Shown: positions 34,435 to 42,801, counted from the first letter of the stretch. The stretch: DNA of 49,495 nt from Planctomycetota bacterium (GCA_013816485.1 JACDEI010000015.1:41710-91204); one strand, 5' to 3'. Numbers and translations are program-made. The notes: generated from the sequence alone by a model not told the origin.

Positions 34435-34772
34435 GGGAAATCGTGCTCCTGACCCTGCCGGTGAACCCCCGAAATGCGGGGAGCGCGGACGCTAGCGGTG
34501 GTGCCTGGGGAGGGAAGGGGGTGGTGCCAATGCAGAACGAGGAATGCAGAATGCAGAATCGACAGCCAACACGATCAGGGGGCCATATCTCTGCGCTCTG
34601 GATTCCGCTCACTGCATTTTCGGTACCAACGGGCGATGATACGTGCCCGTATCATTGGGTCGACAGGCATGCGTGGCGACCGGGCTGCTGGGCGATGGCG
34701 CTGGCGGGACGGGCGACATGCTGCCGACCTTCCCCACCATTCTTCTGCGCTCACCACCACCCTGGAATGCCC
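34435..34772. other. Divergent leuB/gpx gap with repeats and a dyad
   Basis: No gene is convincing in these 338 bases. It contains a small CCCCG-AAATG-CGGGG hairpin (34468-34482), tandem GCAGAAT heptads (about 34534-34562), and an exact 8-4-8 dyad ATGATACG-TGCC-CGTATCAT at 34636-34655 that could be an operator for the peroxidase gene. Confidence 0.5.
34636..34655. promoter_or_regulatory. Perfect 8-4-8 dyad upstream of glutathione peroxidase
   Basis: ATGATACG (34636-34643), TGCC, CGTATCAT (34648-34655). It is about 118 bases before the peroxidase start. The stem has no T-tract, so an operator is likelier than a terminator. The regulator is unknown. Confidence 0.45.
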
Positions 34773-35351
34773 ATGAACACCACGTCCCTCATCCTCTCGT
34801 TGGCGATCGCCGCGCTGGCCTTCGCGGTTCCCGCCGTGGCGGCTGACGGTCCGATGAAATCGCCGCTGCAGGCGACGCTGAAGTCCGCCGATGGCAAAGA
34901 CTACCCGCTCGCGCAGCACCATGGCCAAGTGGTCCTGCTGGTGAATGTCGCCTCGAAGTGCGGCCTGACCAAGCAGTACACCGCGCTCGAAGCGCTCTAC
35001 GACAAGTACAAGGACGCCGGCCTGGTGGTGGTCGGTGTTCCCGCCAACAACTTCAACGGCCAGGAACCGGGAACCAACGAGGAGATCCAGACGTTCTGTA
35101 AGACCAAGTACGACGTCAGCTTTCCGGTGCTGGGCAAGGTCAGCGTGAAGGGCGATGACATCGATCCGCTCTACAAGTACCTGACCACCGTGAGCCCCAA
35201 GCCCGGCGACATCGGTTGGAACTTCGCCAAGTTCCTCATCAACCGGAAGGGTGAGGTCATCGACCGCTTCGAGCCCAAGACCACGCCGGACGACGCGAGC
35301 GTCACCGCCGCGATCGAAAAGGCACTCAAGGAATCAGCGCCGAAGAAGTGA
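34773..35351 (+). CDS. Glutathione-peroxidase-family protein (Cys type), periplasmic
   Basis: The ATG at 34773 (MNTTSLILSLAIAAL; a second ATG lies 6 bases upstream) gives 192 residues with a signal peptide ending AVAA. The catalytic tetrad is complete: Cys63 (NVASKCGLT), Gln97 (NNFNGQEPG), Trp149 and Asn150 (GWNFAKFL). Cysteine replaces selenocysteine. Such enzymes often use thioredoxin rather than glutathione. Location outside the cytoplasm is unusual and suggests defence against external peroxides. A terminator lies about 110 bases downstream. Confidence 0.92.
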   Translation: MNTTSLILSLAIAALAFAVPAVAADGPMKSPLQATLKSADGKDYPLAQHHGQVVLLVNVASKCGLTKQYTALEALYDKYKDAGLVVVGVPANNFNGQEPGTNEEIQTFCKTKYDVSFPVLGKVSVKGDDIDPLYKYLTTVSPKPGDIGWNFAKFLINRKGEVIDRFEPKTTPDDASVTAAIEKALKESAPKK

Positions 35352-35464
35352 TGGTGTTTGCACGGGGGCTTTCGCCCCCGCGGCCCTGCGGGTCTGCCCC
35401 CACGGGCTTGGTCGTGTCTCAGTTTCGTCGGCTGCGCCTCATTACCCGATGGACGGAGGGCTGA

Positions 35465-35496
35465 AACGGCCGTGGCAGTCGCCACGGCCGTTTTTT
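35465..35496 (+). terminator. Rho-independent terminator
   Basis: AACGGCCGTGGC (35465-35476), loop AGTC, GCCACGGCCGTT (35481-35492), then TTTT, a perfect 12-pair stem. It ends the glutathione peroxidase transcript. The rest of the gap 35352-35653 has another GC hairpin (GGGGGC-TTTC-GCCCCC at about 35364) and no gene. Confidence 0.92.
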
Positions 35497-35653
35497 GTCA
35501 GTTTTGCCCGGGTAAAAAAGCTCAGACCCGCCAAGCGGTTCAATCGCAGACTCTTGCAAAGTGATGCAATCATTATGGTCCTCCTGTTCTGGTACGGGAG
35601 GTCGTTCGCATGGTCGAGGTCTGGTACGCACCGCGTGGCGCTGGTCGGCCGTC

Positions 35654-36040
35654 ATGAGCCATCAGCATGACATAGCGGCCAGCGAACCAACGCCCTGGAT
35701 GATCACCCGCATGGGAGCGGTGGTGGTTGCCGAGGTGATGATGCCGCGGCTATTCGATCCGGTGATGGTGGACCGTCTGGATCACGATCTGCATGCCGCC
35801 GTCGGTTCCGCCGACGATCTCGTGCTCGATCTCACGCGGGTGCGTTACATCTCCTCGGCGATGCTCGGACGCATGGTGATGTTGTGGATGGCGGCGCAGA
35901 AACGTGGTCGCCGGGTGGTGCTCAGCGGCGTCACCGGGACTCTGGCCGAGATCCTGCGTATCGCCGGTCTGCATCAGCGCGTGCAAATGCACCGCGATGT
36001 CGCCACTGCGCTGGCCGCGTTGGAAACGCATCCCTCATGA
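35654..36040 (+). CDS. STAS-domain anti-anti-sigma factor
   Basis: The ATG at 35654 (MSHQHDIAAS) gives 128 residues. The STAS fold is seen in DDLVLDLTRVRYISSAMLGR, where one of the two serines is the likely phosphorylation site, then RRVVLSGVTGTLAEILRIAGL. An anti-anti-sigma factor, when unphosphorylated, binds its anti-sigma kinase and frees a sigma factor. The next gene encodes an HATPase kinase and overlaps by four bases (ATGA), the classic SpoIIAA/SpoIIAB or RsbV/RsbW arrangement. No sigma-factor gene is adjacent. Confidence 0.88.
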   Translation: MSHQHDIAASEPTPWMITRMGAVVVAEVMMPRLFDPVMVDRLDHDLHAAVGSADDLVLDLTRVRYISSAMLGRMVMLWMAAQKRGRRVVLSGVTGTLAEILRIAGLHQRVQMHRDVATALAALETHPS

Positions 36041-36564
36041 ATGCCTCGGTGCCACCAACCCGTGGAGAGGAACCGACGCCGAACCAACTCGCGATGATCG
36101 AGCACCTTGAGATCCATGCCGACGCGCCACCCCAGCGCGGAATCCGTCATCTGCACCTGTCGTTCCCCTCGGCGTTCGTCCATGGCGATGACGCGGTCAC
36201 CCTGGTGATCGAGCGCATGCATTCCTGGCATTGGCTCACCAGTGAGCAGACCGATCTGCTGGCCCACGCACTGCATGAGGCGGTGGGCAACGCCGTGGTG
36301 CATGGCAACCGTGGACATATCGAATTGACGGTGGAGTTGGAATTGTGGGCTGATGGTCAGCAGTGGGACCTGCATGTCAGCGACCAGGGCAAGGGATTCA
36401 GTGTGCGCGAAGCGTTGCGCGCCTTCCGCGGACGTCGTCGCAACCTCGGAAACGGGCGTGGCCTGGTGATCATGGCGGGCAGCGTGGAACGGCTGACCTT
36501 CCATCATGGTGGTCGCACGGTGGTGTTGGGTGGTCGGCGTTCGGATGCGTTGCGTCGCGGGTAA
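36037..36564 (+). CDS. Anti-sigma serine kinase (RsbW-like HATPase)
   Basis: The ATG at 36037 (MNASVPPTRGEEPTP) gives 175 residues. The GHKL ATP-binding motifs are complete: N-box HEAVGNAVVHGN, G1 VSDQGKGFSV, G2 NLGNGRGLVIM. The kinase would phosphorylate the STAS partner encoded just upstream and sequester a sigma factor. The N-terminal 40 residues are variable. The four-base overlap suggests stoichiometric co-production. The cognate sigma is not in the window. Confidence 0.88.
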   Translation: MNASVPPTRGEEPTPNQLAMIEHLEIHADAPPQRGIRHLHLSFPSAFVHGDDAVTLVIERMHSWHWLTSEQTDLLAHALHEAVGNAVVHGNRGHIELTVELELWADGQQWDLHVSDQGKGFSVREALRAFRGRRRNLGNGRGLVIMAGSVERLTFHHGGRTVVLGGRRSDALRRG

Positions 36565-36588
36565 GCCGCGCGGTCATCACGTGGACGA

Positions 36589-37251
36589 TCAGGCCGGGGT
36601 CTGGTAGGGAAACGGGCACCACTGACGAACCGGGCAATCACCACAGCGCGGAGCACGCGCAGTGCAGCGGTAACGACCATGCAGGATCAGATAATGATGC
36701 GCGTGTTGGAGGTGTTTCGCCGGCGTGCGCGCGAGCAGCACCTGCTCGGTCTGTTCCGGCGTGCTGGTCTTGGCGATGCCCAGGCGGTTGGCCACGCGCT
36801 GCACATGGGTGTCGACCGCGATGGTCGGCTGACCGAAGGCGATGTTGAGCACCACGCTGGCGGTCTTGTGCCCGACACCGGGCAGCGCCTCCAGTTCGTC
36901 ACGGGAGCCGGGCACTTCGCCGCCATGCCGCTCGATCAGCAGGCGGCACAGTTCGATGACGTTCTTCGCCTTCCCACGGTACAGGCCGATGTGCTTGATG
37001 TAGGGGGTCAGCCCTTCGACGCCGAGCGCCAAGATGGCCTGCGGCGTATTGGCCACCGGATAAAGCCTGCGCGTCGCCAGGTTCACCGACTTGTCGGTCG
37101 CTTGCGCTGACAACACCACGGCGACCAACAGTTCAAATGCCGAGGCGTACTCCAGATCACTTTTCGGCGTGATGGTTGCGGCCAAGGTGTCGTAGATCGC
37201 CGCCAGAGCGTTGTCGTCGAGCTTGCCGTGATGTTTCGCCCGCTTCGCCAC
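36589..37251 (-). CDS. nth: Endonuclease III (DNA glycosylase/AP lyase)
   Basis: The GTG at 37251 (MAKRAKHHGKLD) gives 220 residues, close to E. coli Nth (211). It removes oxidised pyrimidines and cleaves abasic sites. The helix-hairpin-helix LPGVGHKTASVVLN has catalytic Lys129, and VDTHV carries Asp147. The 4Fe-4S loop is intact (C-x6-C-x2-C-x5-C in CTARAPRCGDCPVRQWC). It lies just downstream of a small cysteine-containing gene and hisD on the same strand. Confidence 0.93.
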   Translation of the reverse strand: MAKRAKHHGKLDDNALAAIYDTLAATITPKSDLEYASAFELLVAVVLSAQATDKSVNLATRRLYPVANTPQAILALGVEGLTPYIKHIGLYRGKAKNVIELCRLLIERHGGEVPGSRDELEALPGVGHKTASVVLNIAFGQPTIAVDTHVQRVANRLGIAKTSTPEQTEQVLLARTPAKHLQHAHHYLILHGRYRCTARAPRCGDCPVRQWCPFPYQTPA

Positions 37252-37265
37252 GTCAGTTCCCGTAC

Positions 37266-37529
37266 TCAGTTGCCATGCAGGGGATGCCACTGATCGCCGA
37301 AGGCCGAGCACATCCCGCGTTCAAGCAGGAAGAGCTGGGCGCAGACGGTGCACGACGCGGTGATGCGCGCGCAGGTCGGCGGTGCGGTGCCATCGGGCGG
37401 CAAGTAGCCGCCGACGATGGCCAACACGTCATCACGGATCGCCTGGCGCAGGCGGTCGAGTTGTTCGCGCCACGCGCGATCGGCACCGACCCCGACCGGC
37501 AGGAAGAAAGGATCGCACTGGTCGCACAT
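37266..37529 (-). CDS. Small Cys-containing (zinc-ribbon-like) protein
   Basis: The ATG at 37529 gives 87 residues. It opens with MCDQCDPFFLPVG, then has CTVCAQLFLLERGMCSAFG. Two CxxC pairs and a nearby cysteine suggest a zinc site. The sequence reads as a real protein rather than a shadow. It is flanked on the same strand by hisD (93 bases upstream) and nth (14 bases downstream). I do not recognise the family. Confidence 0.6.
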   Translation of the reverse strand: MCDQCDPFFLPVGVGADRAWREQLDRLRQAIRDDVLAIVGGYLPPDGTAPPTCARITASCTVCAQLFLLERGMCSAFGDQWHPLHGN

Positions 37530-37621
37530 GCTCAGGTCATGTCCCGCAGTTTCGACAACGAGGAATACTTACCGGTGCCCAGCCAGAATCCGATGCGATA
37601 CAGGGCACACACCCACGCGGC

Positions 37622-38980
37622 TCAACCACGCAAGCGGATCTCAATCGACCGTGCGTGCGCTTCGAGCCCTTCACCGCGTGCGAGCGTCAATCCGGCGTCG
37701 GCGCAGTGGCGGAAATCCGCCTCGTTGAAATTGATGATCGAGGTGCGGCGCAGGAAGGTGTCGACGCCGATGCCCGACCACATGCGTGCGGTGCCGCCGG
37801 TGGGCAGGGTGTGGCTGGGGCCGGCGACGTAATCGCCGATCGGCTCCGGGCTCCAGGGGCCGACGAAGATCGCGCCGGCGTTGACCAGTTGCGCCATCAG
37901 CGGCTTAGGTTTCTTCACCAACAGTTCGAGGTGTTCGGGCGCGATCTTGTTGGCGATCGCCACCGCCTGCGTCAAGTCGCTGCAACGCACCAGACGGCCG
38001 AAGCGGCGCACGCTCTCGCTCGCGACGGCCCGGCGTTCCTCCGGGAGGGTGTCGATCTGGCTGCTCAGCTCCTGCTGGATGGCCGAGGCGACGCCATTGC
38101 CGACGGTCAGGCACACGGCCATGGCGAGCGTGTCGTGCTCCGCCTGCGACAGCAGATCGGCGGCGACGAACGCGGGATTCGCCGATTCATCGGCGATCAC
38201 CAGGATCTCGCTTGGCCCGGCGAGCATGTCGATGTCGACGCGGCCGAAGGCGTGGCGTTTGGCCAAGGTGACGTAGAGGTTTCCTGGGCCGACGATCTTG
38301 TCGACCACGCGGATGCTGCCGGTGCCGCAGGCCAGCGCGGCGATCGCGGGGATGCCGCCGACGCGGTAGACTTCGGTCACCCCAACGGCGTGCGCGGCGG
38401 CGAGCAGTTCCGGCGCGATGGTGCCGTCTTCGCGCGGCGGCGTCATCAGCACCAGTTCGCGAACGCCGGCGATCTTGGCCGGCACCAGGTTCATGATCAC
38501 CGACGAGAACAGCGGCAGCGAGCCTTTCGGACCACCAGGCACATAGGCGCCGACACGCGCGAGCGGTGCCCAACGCACGCCCAGCGGTTCTTCCAAGTTG
38601 GTGCCGAAGCTGCGCGGCATCAGGCGGCGCTGGTAGCTCTCCACCTGTTTGATCGCGAACGACAGGGCGTTGCGCAGTTTCGGATCGCAGGCGTACCACG
38701 CCTTGGCCAGTTCCTCATCCGGCACCCGCAGGGCCGTCGCAGGCAACGAAGCGCCATCGAATAGTTTGGTGTAATGCGCGACCGCCTGGTCGCCATCGCG
38801 CTCGACGGCGGCGAAGACCTCATCGATGACTTGGCTGATCGAGGCCTCGCGCCCGAGCACCTTGGCGTAAAACGGACGGGCCTTGGCCTCGGCCTCGGCG
38901 ATGAGCCGCTGGAACCGCTGGTGCGTCGCCCCCAACAGGTCGGCGAGAGCGGCATCGTCGGGCAGCAGTTCGGTCAGCAT
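37622..38980 (-). CDS. hisD: Histidinol dehydrogenase
   Basis: The ATG at 38980 (MLTELLPDDAALADLLG) gives 452 residues, normal for HisD; the frame is open much further upstream, but that part is non-coding repeat. It catalyses the last two steps of histidine synthesis, with zinc. Key parts are YVPGGPKGSLPLFSSVIMN, VVDKIVGPGNLYVTLAKR, DMLAGPSEILVIADES (which begins the zinc and NAD region), and the catalytic QAEHD. The C-terminal ADAGLTLARGEGL is conserved. No other his gene is present. A repeat-filled gap precedes it. Confidence 0.96.
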   Translation of the reverse strand: MLTELLPDDAALADLLGATHQRFQRLIAEAEAKARPFYAKVLGREASISQVIDEVFAAVERDGDQAVAHYTKLFDGASLPATALRVPDEELAKAWYACDPKLRNALSFAIKQVESYQRRLMPRSFGTNLEEPLGVRWAPLARVGAYVPGGPKGSLPLFSSVIMNLVPAKIAGVRELVLMTPPREDGTIAPELLAAAHAVGVTEVYRVGGIPAIAALACGTGSIRVVDKIVGPGNLYVTLAKRHAFGRVDIDMLAGPSEILVIADESANPAFVAADLLSQAEHDTLAMAVCLTVGNGVASAIQQELSSQIDTLPEERRAVASESVRRFGRLVRCSDLTQAVAIANKIAPEHLELLVKKPKPLMAQLVNAGAIFVGPWSPEPIGDYVAGPSHTLPTGGTARMWSGIGVDTFLRRTSIINFNEADFRHCADAGLTLARGEGLEAHARSIEIRLRG

Positions 38981-39067
38981 AGCGGCGCAATCTAGGGCGG
39001 GCCGTGCCGGCGCAACGAGTGCGGGGGCTGCGTGCCACCAGCGGTGAAGAACGGGGCAGCAAATCAA

Positions 39068-39181
39068 ACCGCAGAGTCGCCGAGGTGGGAAGAGGGCCGC
39101 AGAGAAGCAGGGGCTTGGCTCGCAACCTCCTCCTGATCCTTCCGCTCTGCTGCCCTCTTCCCACCTCTGCGTCTCTTGCGG
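39068..39181. repeat. Inverted repeat (GCAGAG type) upstream of hisD
   Basis: Left arm 39068-39110 and right arm 39147-39181 share an exact inverse core GAGGTGGGAAGAGGG plus GCAGAG-type flanks. The gap 38981-39213 has no gene. The right flank (TCTCTTGCGG) is a tract common in intergenic repeats of several bacterial groups, by memory. Confidence 0.65.
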
Positions 39182-39213
39182 TAAAAGTCTCTTCTCCGTC
39201 TCTTTGCTTTCTC

Positions 39214-39690
39214 TCAGCCGTCCGCGCGTTTGCGTTCCCGCAGCGCACGGAAGAACGACTTCAGCAGCTCTCCCGATTCCTGACCCAGGACGCCGCTGGT
39301 CGCCTCGATCGCGTGGTTGTAGCCCCCCGGCGCACGCAGATCGACCACGCTGCCGCAGGCACCGGCCTTGGGTTCGAAGGCACCGTAGATGACGCGTTTG
39401 ACCCGCGCATTGAGGCACGCGCCCATGCACATCGGGCACGGCTCCAGCGTCACGTAGAGCGTGCAGTCCTCCAGTCGCCAGGTGCCGAGCGCCTGCGAGG
39501 CCGCGGTGATGGCGACCATCTCCGCATGCGCGGTAGCATCGTTGAGGCGTTCGCAGGCATTGCGGCCGCGACCGATGATGCGGCCATCGCAGACCACCAC
39601 GGCACCGACCGGGACTTCGCCTTCGTCACCGGCGAGTTTGGCCTCGTGCAGGGCGATGCGCATGTAGTCGGAATCGGAGGTGGGCTGCAT
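39214..39690 (-). CDS. tadA: tRNA-specific adenosine deaminase TadA
   Basis: A 158-residue enzyme that deaminates the wobble adenosine of tRNA-Arg(ACG) to inosine. The zinc/catalytic motifs are HAEM (His and the catalytic Glu) and PCPMCMGACLNARVKRVIYG with the two zinc-ligand cysteines. The N-terminal EAKLAGDEGEVPVGAVVV is the family block. The start at 39690 (MQPTSDSDYMRIAL) fits the family. It lies downstream of the STAS fusion gene, separated by a terminator and a heptad repeat. Confidence 0.95.
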   Translation of the reverse strand: MQPTSDSDYMRIALHEAKLAGDEGEVPVGAVVVCDGRIIGRGRNACERLNDATAHAEMVAITAASQALGTWRLEDCTLYVTLEPCPMCMGACLNARVKRVIYGAFEPKAGACGSVVDLRAPGGYNHAIEATSGVLGQESGELLKSFFRALRERKRADG

Positions 39691-39700
39691 GTTTTGCAGG

Positions 39701-39825
39701 CTACAGGCTACGGGCTACAGACCACAGGTCGTGTCCCTGCGACTCTCGTGGTACCGGAAACGCAAACACGCCGGCGATTTCGCCGGCGTGTCTGTGGTCT
39801 GTAGCCTGTGGGCCGTAGCCCGTGG
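39701..39825. repeat. Inverted heptad-repeat locus (CTACAGG type) enclosing a terminator
   Basis: Left arm 39701-39733 holds CTACAGG, CTACGGG, CTACAGA, CCACAGG. Right arm 39792-39825 holds the inverse units (GTGGTCT, GTAGCCT). Between them sits a strong 12-pair hairpin at 39766-39791. The unit family matches the locus at 2952-3190. Confidence 0.85.
39755..39791 (-). terminator. Terminator hairpin of the STAS fusion gene, nested in the heptad arms
   Basis: On the minus strand ACACGCCGGCGA, AA, TCGCCGGCGTGT is a perfect stem followed by TTGCGTTTCC. It lies 38 bases past the stop of the gene ending at 39829. Confidence 0.7.
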
Positions 39826-39828
39826 CAA

Positions 39829-40728
39829 TTACTTCACGCGTTTGGTCATCGTCAGCAGGAAGCCACGTGTCGGCAGCACGGTATGTTTGACCTCGTCCAT
39901 GCTCGCTTCGAGCGCCTTGAGGCCGGGATCGCCGGGCTTGAGGTTGAGCGCTTGGCCATACCCCACGATGCCGATCTGGAGTTTGTCCTGGTCGCCGACC
40001 AGCAGGACGTTGCAGGTCTCGTTGGCGTCCTTGGCGTTGCCGCGGATCAGTGAACTGGCGTCGTTGACGCCCTTCTGCACGCGGCTGGTCATGTCAGCCG
40101 GCAGATTGAGGCGCACGGCAAGGGCGGTGGCGAGCGAGCTGATGCCGGCGGCGAAGTCCATGTCGCAGGGTAGCTTCGCTTCGACCATCTTGACCTTCGA
40201 CATCTCGTAGAACTCGATGGTGCCGTTCTGGTCGATGCTGAAGTAGTCGCCGCTGCGCGGATCCTTGAAGCGGCCGGGCTGGCTGACATTCAGGCCCATG
40301 CCGGTGATCGGGTGCTTGAACTGGATGGGGAACTTGGCGGTCGGCGCGGCGGCGGCCTTGGCGGCCTTCTTGCCGAAGCTGGCGACGGCGGCCTCGATGG
40401 TCTCGTGGGTCTCGAACAGCGCGAGCAGGCCGAGCATCTCGAACAACGCGATGACCTTGGTCGGCACGCCGACCAGCTTGATGTCGCCGTTCTTCTCACG
40501 GAAATTGTCGACGCACTTCACGATCGTGCCGAGACCAGTGGAGTTGATGTATTTCACATTGGTCAGCACCAGCATCACGTTGTGCGTGCCGCTGTTGAGG
40601 ATGTCGGTCAGGCGGCCTTCGAAGGTCTGGTTGGTGCTCGCGTCGATCGAGCCGGTGAGGAAGACGGCCTTGGATTCCTCGCCGCTGGGCAGCGTAACCG
40701 TCTTGATGTCGAAATTGAGAACCGCCAT
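39829..40728 (-). CDS. STAS domain fused to a degenerate HATPase-like domain
   Basis: A 299-residue protein with AGGAG upstream of its ATG. Residues 1-115 are a STAS domain (LVLTNVKYINSTGLGTIVKCVDNF, with likely phosphoserine in NSTGLG). After an A/K-rich linker (about 118-133) comes a segment without obvious motifs, then residues about 180-290 that resemble a GHKL ATPase (LPADMTSRVQKGVNDASSLIRG) but lack a clear N-box and G1/G2. An anti-anti-sigma fused to a dead kinase-like partner is the best reading, but low certainty applies to the second half. Confidence 0.65.
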   Translation of the reverse strand: MAVLNFDIKTVTLPSGEESKAVFLTGSIDASTNQTFEGRLTDILNSGTHNVMLVLTNVKYINSTGLGTIVKCVDNFREKNGDIKLVGVPTKVIALFEMLGLLALFETHETIEAAVASFGKKAAKAAAAPTAKFPIQFKHPITGMGLNVSQPGRFKDPRSGDYFSIDQNGTIEFYEMSKVKMVEAKLPCDMDFAAGISSLATALAVRLNLPADMTSRVQKGVNDASSLIRGNAKDANETCNVLLVGDQDKLQIGIVGYGQALNLKPGDPGLKALEASMDEVKHTVLPTRGFLLTMTKRVK

Positions 40729-41066
40729 GGAGACTCCTGATGCTTCGGATGCGCCGGATGAGAAGGGGACGGTGCTGCCGTCCGCTGCCTAGGCAACCCA
40801 CCGGATGGGGGACGCCCTATCGCTTCGTCCGTTGGACGTGACGGGGCAGGATGGCCGACGTGTTCCAGAACGCGAGGGCCAAGGGTTGTGACAGACGATC
40901 GCGCCAAGTGTTGAGTGTGATACGGGAATGGCCCTAGGCTGGCCTCCGGCAATGGTTTGCTGATGTCATCCGACCCTGCTTTGAGCAGGATGCGAACACC
41001 GTTGCGACGGTGACGACGACTGCTTCCAGTCATCGTCCGGCGACGTGCGACCATCAGGGGACGATC
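40729..41066. other. Divergent gap upstream of the MshEN gene; no gene
   Basis: These 338 bases hold the start regions of two divergent genes. A CCTGCT-TTG-AGCAGG hairpin lies at about 40975. No convincing -35/-10 pair could be fixed. The SD for the MshEN gene is GGGGA at about 41057. Confidence 0.5.
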
Positions 41067-42737
41067 ATGGGATTCTTCGGCGGCAAGAAGAACAAGGACA
41101 AGGAAGAGGCGCCGGAACAACAGGCGCCACGCAAGAGCCGTCGCATCGTTGCTCCCGGTGGCAAGCCCGCCGCTCCTGCCGCCCCGACCGCGCCGCAGGC
41201 TCCATCGGGCAAGACCGCCATCGTCAAGCCGGCCGCACCCCGTCCATCCGCCCCGGCACCCGCCGGTCCGCGTTCGCCCTCCGATCGCGTGATGCGCCAA
41301 CCATCGGCATCCGAACCGGAAATGATCAGCGCGCCGTCGCGACCGAAGGGCAAAGACCCGATCATGGTCGGCAGCAGCAAGCCGCCGGAGTTCACCGGCG
41401 GACTCGCCCAGGCCAGTCGTCGCGCTGGTGGTCCGTGCCGCACCGGTGACAACGCGCTGCTCGATTTCTTGCGCAACAAGGCGAACCTTCTCGACGACGG
41501 CCAGGTCGGCCAAGTGAAGGGCAAGTCCGAAAACGACAGCCAGCCGATTGATGTCGCTGCAGTCGAACTCGGCTTCATCACCGAAGAGCAGATGGTCAAC
41601 GCGTTGACCCAGGAATGTTGGGTGCCGCACCTCAAGGTCGACAAGTACGAGATCCGCAAGAAGGCGCTCGACACCATCGCGCGCGAAGATGCGACGCACT
41701 TCGGTGTCTTCCCGGTCGATAAACTCGGCAGCTTGCTGACCCTCGCGATGGTCAATCCGCTCGACGCGGAAACCATCCGCGTACTCGAATCGAAGACCGG
41801 CCTCGACATTAAGAAAGTCGTCGCCACCCGCAGCGAAATCACCCAGGGCATTGAGAAATACTACTCGGGCAAGGTGCAGGCGAAGGACACCAGCATCGCC
41901 TTCACGCAGGACGTCGAGCCCAAGAGCGTCACGCAGATGATGTCGCGCGTCGCGCCGCAACCGCCCGCACCGCCCAGCCGCCCGATGCCGGTGGTGAACG
42001 TCGCCGCTGCGCATCCACCGATGCCTTCCGCCGACAACATCGTGCCGGAGATCCAGGACATCGACGATCTGCTCTCCAGCGATGAAGCCATCGCGCCGGC
42101 GATCATCGAACCGATCAGCCTCAAAGCCGAAGCCGAAGCCATCCCGGTCGAACCGTTGATGATGGAACCGATCGAGCCGGAACTGGGGACCTTCGAACCG
42201 GTGCTCCCAGTCATCAAGGTGCCGACGGCGCAGAAGAGCAAGGATCCGAGCGGCGATTTCGAGATCGGCGACATGCCGGCGACCGCCAACGATCCGACAC
42301 TGACGAAGAAACATGCGCCCGCTCCGTCGGTCGCTCCAGAATTCGAATTCGAGGATGGCACGCCGGCTGCTCCGGTAGCCAAAGCGCCGAGTGCTCCCGC
42401 CAGACCGACGCCACCGATCGCGCCCGCTGCTCCGGCCCGCCCGAGTGCGCCACCGGCTTCGCGTCCGGCGACCTCGTCGTTCAACCGCCCACCGGCCGAA
42501 CCCCGCAGCGCCACCAGCCGTTTCAGCGGCACCGCGCGCTCTGAACGTTCCGGCATCATCAACCTGATCCCGGTGACCGAAGACGAGTTCCAGCACGCCA
42601 TCACCCACGGCAAATCGCACGTGTTCGAGAAGTGGGTCGGGCTCCAGAGTCGCAACCGCATCATCAACGCGGTGAGCATTGAATCCGAGCTTGATACGTT
42701 GCTGGCCGGTCTCTACGCGGGTGCCAGGACGGTCTGA
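41067..42737 (+). CDS. Stand-alone MshEN (type II secretion ATPase N-terminal) domain protein
   Basis: A 556-residue protein starting at the ATG at 41067 (MGFFGGKKNKDKEEAP). Residues about 20-130 are a low-complexity Pro/Ala/Lys-rich segment. Residues about 170-275 form a GspE-N/MshEN-like domain (PIDVAAVELGFITEEQMVNAL, then VVATRSEITQGIEKYY), a family in which c-di-GMP binding is known. The next region (about 290-490) is again disordered (Pro/Ala/Glu). A short conserved-looking end (SGIINLIPVTEDEFQHAI) closes the protein. No ATPase domain follows. It may be a c-di-GMP-responsive adaptor. Confidence 0.75.
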   Translation: MGFFGGKKNKDKEEAPEQQAPRKSRRIVAPGGKPAAPAAPTAPQAPSGKTAIVKPAAPRPSAPAPAGPRSPSDRVMRQPSASEPEMISAPSRPKGKDPIMVGSSKPPEFTGGLAQASRRAGGPCRTGDNALLDFLRNKANLLDDGQVGQVKGKSENDSQPIDVAAVELGFITEEQMVNALTQECWVPHLKVDKYEIRKKALDTIAREDATHFGVFPVDKLGSLLTLAMVNPLDAETIRVLESKTGLDIKKVVATRSEITQGIEKYYSGKVQAKDTSIAFTQDVEPKSVTQMMSRVAPQPPAPPSRPMPVVNVAAAHPPMPSADNIVPEIQDIDDLLSSDEAIAPAIIEPISLKAEAEAIPVEPLMMEPIEPELGTFEPVLPVIKVPTAQKSKDPSGDFEIGDMPATANDPTLTKKHAPAPSVAPEFEFEDGTPAAPVAKAPSAPARPTPPIAPAAPARPSAPPASRPATSSFNRPPAEPRSATSRFSGTARSERSGIINLIPVTEDEFQHAITHGKSHVFEKWVGLQSRNRIINAVSIESELDTLLAGLYAGARTV

Positions 42738-42763
42738 CGGTTTCTGGTCCGGCGCGTTTCCCG

Positions 42764-42801
42764 CACACCCCAGGAGGCCTCCTCCTGGGGTGTGGTGTTT
42801 C
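42764..42801 (+). terminator. Hairpin terminator between MshEN gene and tgt
   Basis: A perfect 14-pair stem (42764-42777 with 42781-42794), loop CCT, followed by a weak GTGTTTCC. It lies 26 bases after the stop. The U-tract is poor, so termination may be partial. Confidence 0.6.

Noticed and set aside
37622..39439. 605-residue HisD
   Set aside because: The extra N-terminal 153 codons overlap a repeat and tadA on the same strand; the family N-terminus begins at 38980.
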